A stretch of 64,000 bases of DNA from Onchidella celtica. Taxonomy: Eukaryota > Mollusca > Gastropoda > Systellommatophora > Onchidiidae. The position numbers were made by a program, and so were the translations under genes. A model generated the notes under the pieces. That model ran no database searches. It was not told the DNA's origin and saw only the letters and a program-made list of their open reading frames with translations. Positions 41,021-52,085 of this stretch are shown here, one piece after another. Within the stretch, counting starts at the first letter, position 1. The number at the start of each line of letters is the position of its first letter. The DNA lies in assembly GCA_963931925.1 (NCBI GenBank), contig OZ007574.1:36018378-36082377 (forward strand), read 5' to 3'.

Positions 41021-41479
41021 ATACAGGGAGAAAATGAACACACATTATCACACAATGAACAGTTTCCGGCTACCCACAAACAAAGGGATGCTGTAGTATA
41101 AAAGACTGAACAACAGTGCAGCTTAAATCATTGAGAACAATAACAAAAAACTCACTACTGTCTTTATTTTCTTACCCTAACAACAAAGACTTATCAAATG
41201 GCTATGCGGGTTATTGTCACATGGTATACAGTGGCCATTGTTGTGTGTTCTTGTTGTAATTATTCGGTTGGAAAGGCCTTGGAAGGAGGAGGGGAGGGTG
41301 TGAAGAGAAGATGATTTGATTATTTTCAATGTATTTTCTAGTTCAAGCACATGTTTACTTTCCGTGGTGGCCCAACGCAAATTGCCAAGTGCCTACATAA
41401 TAGTGTAGTGTTGACAGGAGCCAGGGTTTTCAGCGAAATTGTCATCGCAACTTCAAAGTGATTTTAATTTTAAAAGAAA

Positions 41480-41600
41480 GAAAGCTCGAGTCTGAGCTTG
41501 GGTCTTACGGCGTGTCAGCACGACAACGGCCAGTTTGCGCTTTTCACGGTCTGTTTGGGTACTTTATTTATATTTGGTATTCAGAGTTTCATCAATTTAA
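41480..41600 (+). repeat. Dispersed repeat, family B, copy 2
   Basis: Direct-orientation partner of 6870-6985 (CAGCACGACAACGGCCAGTT, TTTGGGTACTTTATTTAT). Unclassified. Confidence 0.6.
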
Positions 41601-42360
41601 ATTTCACGAGTGGAATTAAATAGTTCCGTGTACAATTTATTACACTGGTAAAATTCTCAAAATTTCTTTTGTATAAATCTGAAAAGTTTTTTTGTAAATG
41701 GGTACAAAAGTTTGTAAAATCAAGTTGCAGATCTTAGCCTTTTTCAGAACTTACAAGACGCGAGCTGGGTCCAAGACAGAAAATAATTCTTTCATGGATC
41801 TGCAGGCATAACGCCTTTCTCAGATATGCAAGAAATCTACATATTATAATTATTATTCAGTCAAAATATGTTTTATTGATAGTTGGCGATTGCAAGCCAC
41901 ACACACACTCGAAAGAAAGAAACAATTAACTTATGAATCTCTTGCTCTTTTTCTGCTTTTGTCTGTCATTGCCATGCAGTTTGCTACGGCAGTCGAAAAT
42001 TGACTCAGACTGAAAATAGAACGGAACAAAACACGTTAACAAGCTCCGGAAAATGGACGAAACGCTTTTTAAATATTTTTGAATAATTTAATCCACAAAG
42101 CATTTGAACTTACTCTTTTAGGACACGCCAGAATGGTGCCAGCTACAGACTGTAACTTTGTGCTAGATATCAGGATTGTTTACGATTTATCATCGTTAAA
42201 ACACAAAAGAAATGAAAAGAGAATATAGTGCAGAAAGAAAGCAAAATGACTTCAGTTCAATAGGTAAAGTACAGCTGCAGAAAAGCCCAACAGCATTAAA
42301 TAAATAAAAAAAACAACAACCAAACAATGAAATACAACAGTAACAATATTAATTTAGGTT
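41601..42360. other. No gene recognised
   Basis: Ordinary intergenic sequence between the two NXPE loci. No exon, RNA gene or clear repeat could be supported. Confidence 0.4.
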
Positions 42361-42377
42361 TGCTCGAGGTATCAAAA

Positions 42378-42566
42378 CTACGCCCCGTCAGACAGTCAGA
42401 TACTGGCAGACAAGAAGTGAACACCATAATTTCTTATATTTTCTTAGTAAATCCGGGAGGACCCTATCATACTAAGCCCTGTCAGACACGGTCAGCTTCT
42501 GCCATTATTTCTTTGGTGTACATTTTGCATCTGACTGTGTTTGACCGGGCCATGTCCAACTTCTAT
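42378..42566. mobile_element. Short MITE family F, copy 2
   Basis: Carries GTCAGACAGTCAGATACTGGC, then TATCATACTAAGCCCTGTCA, GCCATTATTTCTTTGGTGTA and CTGACTGTGTTTGACCGGGC. The order suggests one element interrupted by or fused to a second copy. Confidence 0.6.
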
Positions 42567-43089
42567 TTAAAGTAGGTGTGTACTAGAGTTTTGATGGGGG
42601 CCTATGAATATTGAATTACTCTGTTAAATACGGGTATGAACAATGTGCAACAGACAATAAACTGCAGGAAAAGGAGAGAAAATCAATATTACTAGTAACA
42701 TCTCATATGAAGGTGTTGCGCAGTTGATAGTTGACCCGTGCTTCATGTATTGGGTTCGTCAGATATAATTATGCCAACTTAATTTTACATCTCTAAATAA
42801 ACAGGACAATATGAGAAGAGCAAAGCATTTAAATTAATGATGGGAATCAATGAAGAATTGATTTGCTTTTCCTTAATTTCTTTAACTTTACAAGAAAGAG
42901 CTGGAAATGTTTAGTGTTTCAAGAAAAGGACTTAATTTGCTCTGAGTAACCTGAGTAAGGTAAGACAAGACTTAAAGCTGTATATCGCTGGGCATCTAGG
43001 TCTGATGCTAATTTTATGTTCATATGAATCTAGTATGTAAGACACTCAGGAAAAGAAAAAAAGGGGGGGGGGGAGGGTATTTAGTTTTT

Positions 43090-43320
43090 AGTAGTACTAG
43101 TTGGCCCGCTGATTCGGGGAATGCATAGATGTGAGTTTTAAAGTTGAGTTTCGATCACCAATGTACAAATTGAGGCGTATAACGAAATTTCCTGTCACAC
43201 TTTTTATTTCTACTCAAAGAAAATGCGTCTTTTTTTTTCTTCTGGCTCAAAATATCGGAACAGTTTTTTTTCTTTTCAACTCAGTTGTGGCTCAAAATCA
43301 ACAAAGATGTTAAAAATGTA
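43090..43320 (+). repeat. Dispersed repeat, family E, copy 1
   Basis: Shared with 44225-44440 in direct orientation: CTAGTTGGCCCGCTGATTCG, GTTTCGATCACCAATGT(A/G)C, AAATTGAGG, ACGAAATTTCCTGTCA and TCAACTCAGTTGTGGCTC. Related copies are at 4510-4880 (minus) and, weakly, 48700-48840. Confidence 0.75.
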
Positions 43321-43629
43321 GCCAACTTTAATACCTTTTAAAATATGCCCGTATACACCTTTACGTTTCTCTATGTGTCATGTGATAATTATTTGTACAA
43401 TTTAAGGCTGAACAGTTAAAAAGCCTTTCATGAATATATTGGAGGCTTTACTTCCTTTATATTATTACTATTATTTCGTTTCAAGTTTTGCTTTCCCGTG
43501 TAGTGTTGACAACAACCAAACAGAAGTTTGTAGTGTTTTGTTTTCCAATCTGCTTATATATCTGATGAAATCCGTCGTCATTGTTATTAATATTTTCCTT
43601 GTGTGTCGTGTGTGTATTTTTTTTTTTTT

Positions 43630-43712
43630 TTTGTGTTTTGTATACTTCTATAATCCTATTTTGGGAAATTTGCCTTAGTGCCATTGCAGCCCAGTTACAA
43701 CTGGCGCGAACA
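43630..43712 (-). mobile_element. SINE tail fragment just upstream of NXPE gene B
   Basis: On the minus strand it reads CCAGTTGTAACTGGGCTGCA..TGGCACTAAGGCAAATTTCCCA and ends in GAAGTATACAAAACACAAAA, matching the 3' end of the SINE at 14119-14554. It lies about 37 bp before the first ATG of gene B, so it could contribute to the 5' UTR or promoter region. Confidence 0.65.
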
Positions 43713-43950
43713 CGTCAATATTATCATTATTATTTTAAACAGGAAAAGATGAAAATGCTTGCAACTTCTGGGAAACGTCTGCTATCTTTCTCGAGACGAA
43801 TTCTGCTTATGGTCTGTGCATGTTCATTACTAGTGACGACATATTATGTCATTCGCATGACTCAAAGGTAAGTCATATAATGTAGGGTCGGATTCCGGTT
43901 TTCTTTACAGGGAAGAAAGATGTAATAGATATAGTGGTATAAAAAGGGTG

Positions 43951-44056
43951 GTATCATACTAATCTTGGCCAGACACAGTCAGATCCTACCAGCAAAATGT
44001 ACACCAAAGAAATAATGGCAGAAGCTGTCTGTGTTTGACCGGGCTTAGTATGATAT
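43951..44056. mobile_element. Short MITE family F, copy 3 (both ends; gene B intron 1)
   Basis: A 106-bp element with inverted ends. The left end is GTATCATACTAATCTTGGCC and the right end, on the minus strand, is ATATCATACTAAGCCCGGTC, both followed by A(G/A)ACACAG. The core AATGTACACCAAAGAAATAATGG also occurs (as its complement) in copy 2. Confidence 0.75.
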
Positions 44057-44224
44057 ATCTCTTATTCAGTGAGAAAAAAAAAATAGTCACTCCTCTCTTG
44101 TTCTCTCTTTCTCTCCCTCCCGACATTCACAGTCCCGCATATTCACATGTAAACTCAGTGCCTCTTACACACACAAAACCGATAAATCTCTCAGAATCCA
44201 TAAAGCATGACACTGGTATAGAAT

Positions 44225-44440
44225 TACTAGCCGGCCCTCTGACGCGGAGAATACATATCTATGTGATTTTTAATGTTGGGTTTCGATCACCAATGTGCAA
44301 ATTGAGGAGTAGAACGAAATTTCCTGTCATACTTTTCAATTCTACAAAAAAAAAAAGTCTTTATTTTTACGGCTCCAAATGTCGGAACACTTTCTTCTGT
44401 TCAATTGAGTTGTAGCTCGAAATCAACGAAAGTATAGCAA
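44225..44440 (+). repeat. Dispersed repeat, family E, copy 2 (gene B intron 1)
   Basis: Direct-orientation partner of 43090-43320. Together they flank exon 1 of gene B. Confidence 0.75.
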
Positions 44441-45126
44441 ACTTGACTTTTTAAGATGTGTCCATGTACGCCTTTATGTCTTTCTAAATGTAATATGATA
44501 TTTAAGGCCCAGTGGTTAAAAAAAAACCTTCCATGATTGCATGGGTGACCGTACTTCTGTCACCTTATTGCCAGTTCTCTCAACTTTAGAAACCAGACAT
44601 AGTAGCTTCGGTTTCCTTTGGCTTTCGGCTCGCCTTTGCGATTTTTGCCGAATGACGTCAGACATGAAGAAAAGCAGCGCGGGACGAAAGCGGAAGCGCT
44701 GTGCACTCCAGAAGGCGTTGTGAAGGTTTTGTGAGATCTTCTCGGATCCTCGCGGAGCGGAGACTGAAGTCGCTCGTAAAGAAACTACCGAAAGCGAAAT
44801 AAAACCGAAGCTGCTGTATCGGGGCTGTTAGACCGGCGGCCCACTGAGTCAAGTCTGGTGTGTCTCGGTGTTCAGTGTGAGGTTTGGACTGTGGGGTTGA
44901 AAGGGACTCGGCGCATTGATGAGACCTCCACAAGTCTGTCTCACCAATTCAGTCGCATGCAAAACTGTCTTGAGTCAGCTGGCAGAAAGAGATACTTCGC
45001 GCACTGACCCAACACAGACACGAAACAGACTTGACTCAGGGTGCAACCAGCCTTAAAACCAAGTGTTTCATCAGTTCCTTTCTTATATCCAGACAAACCG
45101 ATTATATGAATTTCTGGAATATAATC

Positions 45127-45315
45127 CTACCAAATGCCACTACAAGTCTGCCACCTGCCACTATAAGCCTACCAAATGCCATTATAAGCCTATCACCTGC
45201 CACTACAAGCCTATCACCTACGACAATAAACATACCAAATGCCACTACTAGCCTACCAACTGCTACTACAAACCTACCAAATGCCATTGCAAGCCTATCA
45301 ACTGTCACTACCAGA
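45127..45315 (+). repeat. In-frame 21-bp minisatellite (nine units) in exon 2 of gene B
   Basis: Nine units of exactly 21 bp run from 45127 to 45315 in the reading frame, with consensus L-P-N-A-T-T-S (variants L-S-P-A-T-T-S, I-P-N-A-T-T-S). They code for a Ser/Thr/Pro-rich stalk between the membrane anchor and the neurexophilin-like domain, a setting typical of O-glycosylated mucin-like segments. Gene A has a shorter non-repeated stalk at the same position. Confidence 0.95.
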
Positions 45316-45999
45316 CAACCTGTAGACGTCACGCCAGATACAAGTGAACGCTTCCAACTGATCACACTGGATGAAATAATTGACAAATTTAAAGCAAAAA
45401 CCTTAGATAACTGTACAAACATCTGTGTTGAAAACCTACACATTTGTTCAGCTAAAGACGAAAAGCAGCTACAAAACCTTACAAGATTCTCAGTTCTACC
45501 TTATGTTCCTCTCTTGACGCAAAGCCAATATATTTTGGACTTTGAAAAAGAATATATGAGTTATCCCCCTGTAAAAGACAAAAAAGAGTTACCGGACTTA
45601 GCATTGTCCCGGATTGTCATAAAAAAGGGCAGAAATGGACTTGTTAATTGTAAGATTAACGAAGTTATCACTGGTCGTGTCGATCTGATAAATGGCTACG
45701 GCCAGCAGCGCAGGACTGGAGGGGATGAAGTCAGAGCATGGGTGAAGAACCTTCAGTACCGATATGTGGCTCATGTGGAAGATCTCCAGAATGGAAGTTA
45801 TAAGATTTCTACACGATGCTCCGTCCCGGGGTACTTCCAAGTAAGACAAAGAAAACTGTAGAATTGTTATGTCCTTTACTACTGTTCTAGGAAGACCACT
45901 CCTACTTTTATGTCAGAGAACTGTTTGTGTAGCTACCTGTAGGAATTGTCTGTTTTCAAGGGCTTATGAAAATAGTAGGACTTTGCACCAGTTTCTTCT

Positions 46000-46275
46000 C
46001 TTTTTTTTTCTTTCCTTCTTTCCTTCTGGATGTGTGTCTGTCTGCCTTTGTTTCTCTCTTTTTTCCTTTCTTTTTATGTTTATGTTATTTTTCCTTCTCA
46101 ATTCCTTTTCGTTTTTATCCCATTATAATAAGAATAATCAATTACTTCTTTCTTTCTTTCTTTCAATCGTCTTTCCCCATCCTTCCATCTTGTTTTTACC
46201 GTATTTTAAAACAACGGGCAATTCCTTCTTTCTTTCTTCTTCTTTCTTTCTTTCTGTTATTATAGTTTTCTATTC
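46000..46275. repeat. TTTC-rich low-complexity tract (gene B intron 2)
   Basis: Degenerate CTTT/TTCT repeats with several short perfect (CTTT)n blocks; non-coding. Confidence 0.8.
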
Positions 46276-46544
46276 TCTACCCTTTCTTTCAGTTTTTAAC
46301 ACGTTTTAACAATAATAAAGAGTTACTTTGCACGAAATAATCTTCATTGTCCTCGCGTGCACAGTTGGAAAGAGTGAAGAATGTCTTATCTCTCTAGACG
46401 GACACAGTGTTTCTCTGCTATGCACAATGTTCATGTATTTGCAGTTCATTTTTAGAGATAAGAACCCTAACAGGTTTAAAAAAAAGCTTCAAAATGATCG
46501 ACAACTGTTTGTATTTAATTTTTTTTTTTTAATCCACTGAAGCT

Positions 46545-46732
46545 GTGTTTCCATGTGTACGGAAACGGAAACGGCAACAATTCATCAAGTAGTAAAAAGA
46601 AAGGGTGATTCCATGTGTATGGAAACGGCGTTTCTGTACACATGAAAACATTCTTTCTATCACTCCTTGAAAGGTTTTTGACCTTTCCATTGGGGTTTCC
46701 GTTTCTGTATACACGAAAACCCAGTTTCCTTT
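46545..46732. mobile_element. MITE family G (gene B intron 2)
   Basis: Inverted ends: the left reads CTGTGTTTCCATGTGTACGG AAACGGAAAC and the right, on the minus strand, CTGGGTTTTCGTGTATACAG AAACGGAAAC. An internal pair, CCATGTGTATGGAAACGGCG and GTTTCTGTACACATGAAAAC, makes further inverted repeats. It ends about 18 bp before exon 3 of gene B. A partial relative lies at 37963-38052. Confidence 0.65.
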
Positions 46733-47448
46733 TCATGTTTATTCTCCTAGTTGTTTGTAGCCGTTATCTACCCTAGAGAGTACCTGAGAACTGTCATCCA
46801 TCAGATTCATTTGGGAATTTCCATGTTCACAGCTGGACGCTTCCGAAGAGGGAACATATCGGAGGTAAGAATAAGCCACGACGTTTAATAGCAGCGTGAC
46901 AAATGCTAGACCACCTTACATAAGAACATACATTTTCTTACCAGTAGCAAACACGCCAAACTACAACAGTTCTTAACAGTAGCACCAACATGAAATCACA
47001 TTTCATAACAGTAACATCAACATTAAAACCCTGTTCCATAGCAGTAGCAGTTTTTATTTCTGACACTTTCTTATTATATACAAGGCCGCGTAAATCTTGC
47101 AACGAACGTGCAATCACTTTTGAACTAATTCAATGAAATCAAAAGCCTTGTCACCTTTAATTCATAGTCCATAAGTGAACTATACCTAATGAGCATTTCA
47201 GTCAAGACAGAAACGGTTAAAACACTTGACCCGAAAGCCTGAAACTTCATGTAGTTCTGAACTTTGTTGTTCGGTTGCCCAAGACAGGACATCAAGTCTT
47301 TAGAAAAAAGGAGAGATTTGTTTTTCTTGGGAACAGTCTTTGTTTATTTCATTTTTTAAAATTCTGAAATAAACTAATTGGGTCGAAAGTTACAGCCGTT
47401 AAAGTTTGTTGCAAGACTTATGCGGCTTAATATATCATGTTGTGTAAG

Positions 47449-47522
47449 CAGTAGCTAGTGATTAGAGCACTTTATCCTAATGAGAGAGGTTCCAGGTTCG
47501 AATCCCGCTCAATTGGGGTCCA
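47449..47522 (+). mobile_element. tRNA-like sequence, probably a SINE head (gene B intron 3)
   Basis: An A-box-like stretch, GTAGCTAGTGATTAGAGCAC, and a perfect B-box, GGTTCGAATCC, lie 73 nt overall in tRNA-like spacing. The ends do not pair into a convincing acceptor stem and unrelated sequence follows directly, so a tRNA-derived SINE or tRNA pseudogene is favoured over a working tRNA. Confidence 0.55.
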
Positions 47523-50263
47523 GCGTAACTTATTTGTGACTGTACTTTTAAAAAGTATTTTTATTGTCTGCGGTACAACTAGGATGTGGCCATGGCCCAA
47601 GGCCGGTCTATAGAAATGTGCTGAAAAAAGGACTATACTGACGCCCAAAGAAAATGGCCTAACTGGCAGCATGGCCTTTTTCTATTATATTGTCTGTGAT
47701 TACAAACAGTCACGTACGTTAGTTTGCCATAATGGAAACGAATATTTCGGTAGCACATACGCATATCTGCCTTTGACATAAAAAAAGAATGAGACAAGTT
47801 CATTGAGAGAATAAAGAAGAAAATAGCAATGTTGTCGGTTGCGAGGTTTTTCCTTTGAGCGGCAGCATAAACGCCCAAAACCAATTTCGATGCAAAAAGC
47901 ACAAAAAAGGTTTGTTATCTCATTTGTTCCAGGCCACCTTGTGCTGGCCCTTGCCTAACATTCCTGGACGTCCTTGTCTGTGTAACTTTACCACAGTAAA
48001 TCAGCAATCGTTTTACTGCGGGCGTTCTCTAGACCCAAGGTTTGTACGCTGCATTTGTACCTTTCCACCTGCTCCTTTTATAACAGTATAATATTCTTTT
48101 GGCTGGGGTTGAAGCGAAACCAAACCAAAGCTGTATTTGCAAGGCAACAAATGATTTTTAAAAATGCTCCGATATAATGAACTCTAAAGGAAAATCCAAT
48201 TCTAAATAGGTCGTCTAAAAAGGCTTCATGCCATGTCACATGATGCAAAAAGTCTGTTACTGAGTTTTGATAACATTTATGTAATTATGCGTCAGATGTG
48301 TGCTCTCATGGGATAATAGAATGATTCTTATTTGCCTTATCTTTTGATAGAATTCATATAGAATTTATAGTTTTTTTGAATTAAGTGTGTAGGTTTTTAA
48401 CTATTTGTCACAGTGCAAAATAGTGCAAATAGAAGGTTTTTTAGGTTGTTGTTTTTTTTTGGTATGTGTGCATATTTTAGCTCCGTACTAAGCGAAACTA
48501 CGCCTTCTTTGAGTATCTGTATCGTTCTTGTTTGTTTTTTTCTGTATGTTTGTGTGTGATATGTACTGGCTGACGCCGGCAAGACAATTCTTGTACATTC
48601 TTTGTACCAAGCCCAACTGTATTATCTAGATCTACTTCAGATGAATATGGGCACTGATGTTTGATACAAGAACTAATAGGACTTACTGTTACATGACAAT
48701 TAATTGCAGACTACACACATGCGATGAAGCTGACTTTGGATTAGCAATGTGTAAACAGAGGCCCAGAACGAAACTTCTGAACATATTATATTACTTTTCA
48801 ATCTTCTCGATAAAAAATGCATTTTTTTTTTTTTTGCTCAAATAATTTGTAACTGAATAATATGAAAGATGGAGGTTTGTCCAAAATGGATGCATGCAGG
48901 TTGTGTACAATCAAAAATTGAGGCAGTACACACAGTTTCATCATTTGTGATCACATGGCCACGAAGCTTTAGATGCTTACATATTATTAACATGTGGTGC
49001 TGGTGATCAATAGAATTTGATCGTAGTGTTTGATACAATACGTGAGCTAAATGAAACACAATCTTTTCACACAGGTTAACTTGTGATGTCTGGGATGCCG
49101 TACATTTCCTGCCATTTCCAAAACCACGATACTGCACGCCAGCAGAACTGGAACTTATCAAATTTGGCACACGGTAAGAACAAAAAGTTTGAAATCATTG
49201 AGGCAAATATTTACTAGACCTATGTTATCTTAGTGTTCCTGCACAGAATGTGTAGATTTCGTGCACATTTGAAGAAGGCATTATGGCTGCGGGTCCATGA
49301 GATCATTATTTTCTGAGGTGGACGCACAGCCCATCTTGCCGTCTCTGAGGGACACCGAAATCTGCCAGTTGATTTAATAGATGTTTATCACATTTACGTT
49401 CATATAGACATACTTTGTAATATGGGCCTTTTACCGTTAGATTTTTAGCGTCATTTTATTTGATCTTATTTATAGGAATCTGAGGGCTGAGAAGTAAGAA
49501 AAGTGAGAAGAAAAAAACACTAAACATGCAAAATGGCCGTTATCGTGCCGATGTGCCGTTAAACCCAAATTCAAAACTGGACTTAAGATTGTGCACAGGG
49601 CGGAACATTTCTGACGCCATTGTGTTTTGAGGCCGTCGGGGGGTGGGGGGGTATTCTTTGTGCTAGAGGTCCATGACGTTCAAGGGTTCAGCAAAATGTT
49701 TCCTTTGATACCAGCTGAGTTCCTCGGTCCTGCCCCGGTATAAATCTGTTTATCATTTTCAGTTTTCTGTGATTATTAGGGATTGGCTTCACCCTCTGCT
49801 TCCTTAAGTTTTATTTTGTTGTTTCTTTGTTTGTGGATAGGTCTTACCACAGACTAATAAAATACCCAGACTGGATGATTCCATTGTGTGTCGTCACAAA
49901 ACAGCGAAAGGTCCGCCAGTTTAGGTTCACGGTTGCGACCGACGCTTCAGCATAGCAACAATGCAGCGGTCGCTAAAAGTCCATACGGTCATTATTTATA
50001 ACGATAAAAAAAAAAAAGGCAGATGTAGACAGTGAAATGAAAGGATAGGCAAGTTAATGCATTATTAATACATGTACAACCAATCTTGACAAATAAAAAG
50101 AAATTTCTACTGCAGATAGAACTAGAATCGGAATTTTCCGAGCGGCGGCCATGTTGGTTTTAAGGTCGCCGCTCGGGAAATTCCGTAAAAAACGACACAG
50201 CCCGAAGCTCGTGTTTCCAGTCTGGTTAATTGTGAGTGTGCATGAGAAAACCCGGTATAAGTC

Positions 50264-51143
50264 TGTCACGAGTGGAGTGAGTGCAATTAAGGGGATTGCT
50301 ACAGAGCGGGTGTAGAGTAAGAAGGGCTCACAGTAGACAAGTAAGTTAAGCGTGCTGTTGTGAGTAGTGGGAGGGTCTGAATGAGGCGAAAGCGCTGTAT
50401 TACTATGACTGCAAGTTAGAAGGTCCTACGGAACGGACCTGTGAATAAGAGCCCATCGGGCGGACATAAGGGGAGCAGTCGAGAAGACTAGTGAGAGAGT
50501 CTTTCCAGTGATGACTGGTGTCGAGGACGGGCCGCAGAGCCACCTCGATGAGCACAGGGGATAGGCCAGCATAGGGCCGGAGGCCACACATAGGCCAGAA
50601 GTGAGGCTGTCAGTGCAGGACAGTAGAGGCACATACAGTCGTGGCAGTCAGGCCACGGACAGGGACGTAGATATGAGCGTGAATGTGATAATGCACTATT
50701 GCCATGTTGAGGGGCGAATGTACTATTGAAATGAGAATGTACTATTGAAATGATAATGTCTATTGAAATGATAATGTGTTATTGCCCTGCTGAGGTGCTA
50801 GGGGAATGCTAAGGTGTATGACAATAGGGAGGTGATATTGAGAGACTGCGGTGCCAGTAAATTATTAATGTGCTATTAAGACCCTGAGGGGAGAGGCTGA
50901 GGCCGAAGTGCCTTTAGGAGTAACTACCGGATTGCGGATCCGAGGGAGAGTGTGTGTGAGAATAAGGCCGTTGTACGGCAGTTGAGTTCAATAATATAAT
51001 GTATGTAATTGCGCTATTATCTGTATAATTATGTTTAATAAATGTGTGAGTCTGATGGATTGTTCTGTTAAGTGTTAACTTGTTTGTTCGTGATTGTTGT
51101 CCTGTCATAACTTATTACATCTCCCAGTCTGGGATTTGTGACA
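50264..51143 (+). repeat. 5' LTR
   Basis: 880 bp with termini TGTCAC and GTGACA. It contains an AATAAA signal at 51037-51042 and a short tandem array of about 19-bp units (TACTATTGAAATGA(G/T)AATG) at roughly 50708-50780 in the U3-like half. No clear TATA box was picked out. Confidence 0.96.
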
Positions 51144-51144
51144 C

Positions 51145-51157
51145 TGGGGGCTCGTCC
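51145..51157 (+). promoter_or_regulatory. Primer binding site, tRNA-Pro type
   Basis: TGGGGGCTCGTCC lies one base after the LTR. It equals the first 13 bases of the classical 18-base tRNA-Pro primer site, then diverges (TGTTT). Minus-strand DNA synthesis would start here. Confidence 0.8.
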
Positions 51158-52085
51158 TGTTTACCTGTGGTCATTTTGACATTGTGTATTCGTTATATCT
51201 AGTTGTTTTTCTGTTGTGCTAGGAATTTGTGCTGTTGTCTTTGTTCGTCGGATGAATGGGAATTTCATGATATGATTTATGTATATTTATGAATATGTAT
51301 TCATGCATGTATTTTGATGAATATGTATTAATGTGTACTTAAATTTCTGCAGAGTGTGTGTGCCAGCCTGAGGAGTCAAGCGGCCAGAGCTCCGATTAAG
51401 GGGAGGAGTTAAACTCAAAAATTGAAAGTTAGGTGAAAATTTTGTACCCTGTATTGAGGGCTGTCTTTTCATCTGTCTGTTTCCCTGTTTTTGCTGTTTT
51501 TGTCGTAATCGATTATACGGGCGGTGGCGCGGGTTTGCTGTGGTGAACTTGGTTTGTCCTCTTCGGGAGGTGGGCTAATCTAGGAACCGCGTTCATCACA
51601 GTGAACAGTTCTGTAGGGACCTGTATTTTTGTTTAGATTGTAGCGTTCTATCTTCCTCGTTGTTTTAGGAAGACGTTTCTCTTGTCCCTCTTCTACCTTT
51701 CTGTAGATACGTTCTTTTTTTTCAGACTCTGTTCTTGTTCGTAGCTTGTAGTGTAATCGGCGTAGTAGGTTGCATTTTTTTTTCCATTATAGTTTTTTTT
51801 TTGTAGAAGCTTTGTCCTAGTCTGGTTCGTTGTCCTTGACGTACTTGTGGTCCTTCTACTGAATTTCTTCATTCTTGTCGTTTCTATTTTCTTTTATAAT
51901 TAATAGTGCTATACATTTTGTAGATATAGAATTAGTTGTGCTGTAAAGGTAAATTTCTGAATTGTATTTGAGACAACTGGGTATTGTTGTATCTGGTGTG
52001 ATCTCAGGTCTCTGGTCGTATCGTTAGTGATCATACCGACAGGTTGGTCGTCTTATAATAGATACCATAACCATAAATCTGTGAA
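51158..52085 (+). other. Untranslated leader of the Gmr1-type element
   Basis: About 930 bp with no long ORF. The section at about 51610-51700 (GAACAGTTCTGTAGGGACC.., TAGGAAGACGTTTCTC) has a counterpart at 62260-62375 in the second element, so part of the leader is conserved between the two families. Confidence 0.75.

Noticed and set aside
47449..47522. Functional tRNA gene
   Set aside because: The B box is perfect, but the ends do not pair as an acceptor stem and the context looks like a SINE body.
50403..50632. Conserved small ORFs in both LTRs (also 57315-57544)
   Set aside because: They are identical in the two copies only because the LTRs are; they are antisense, with no motif.
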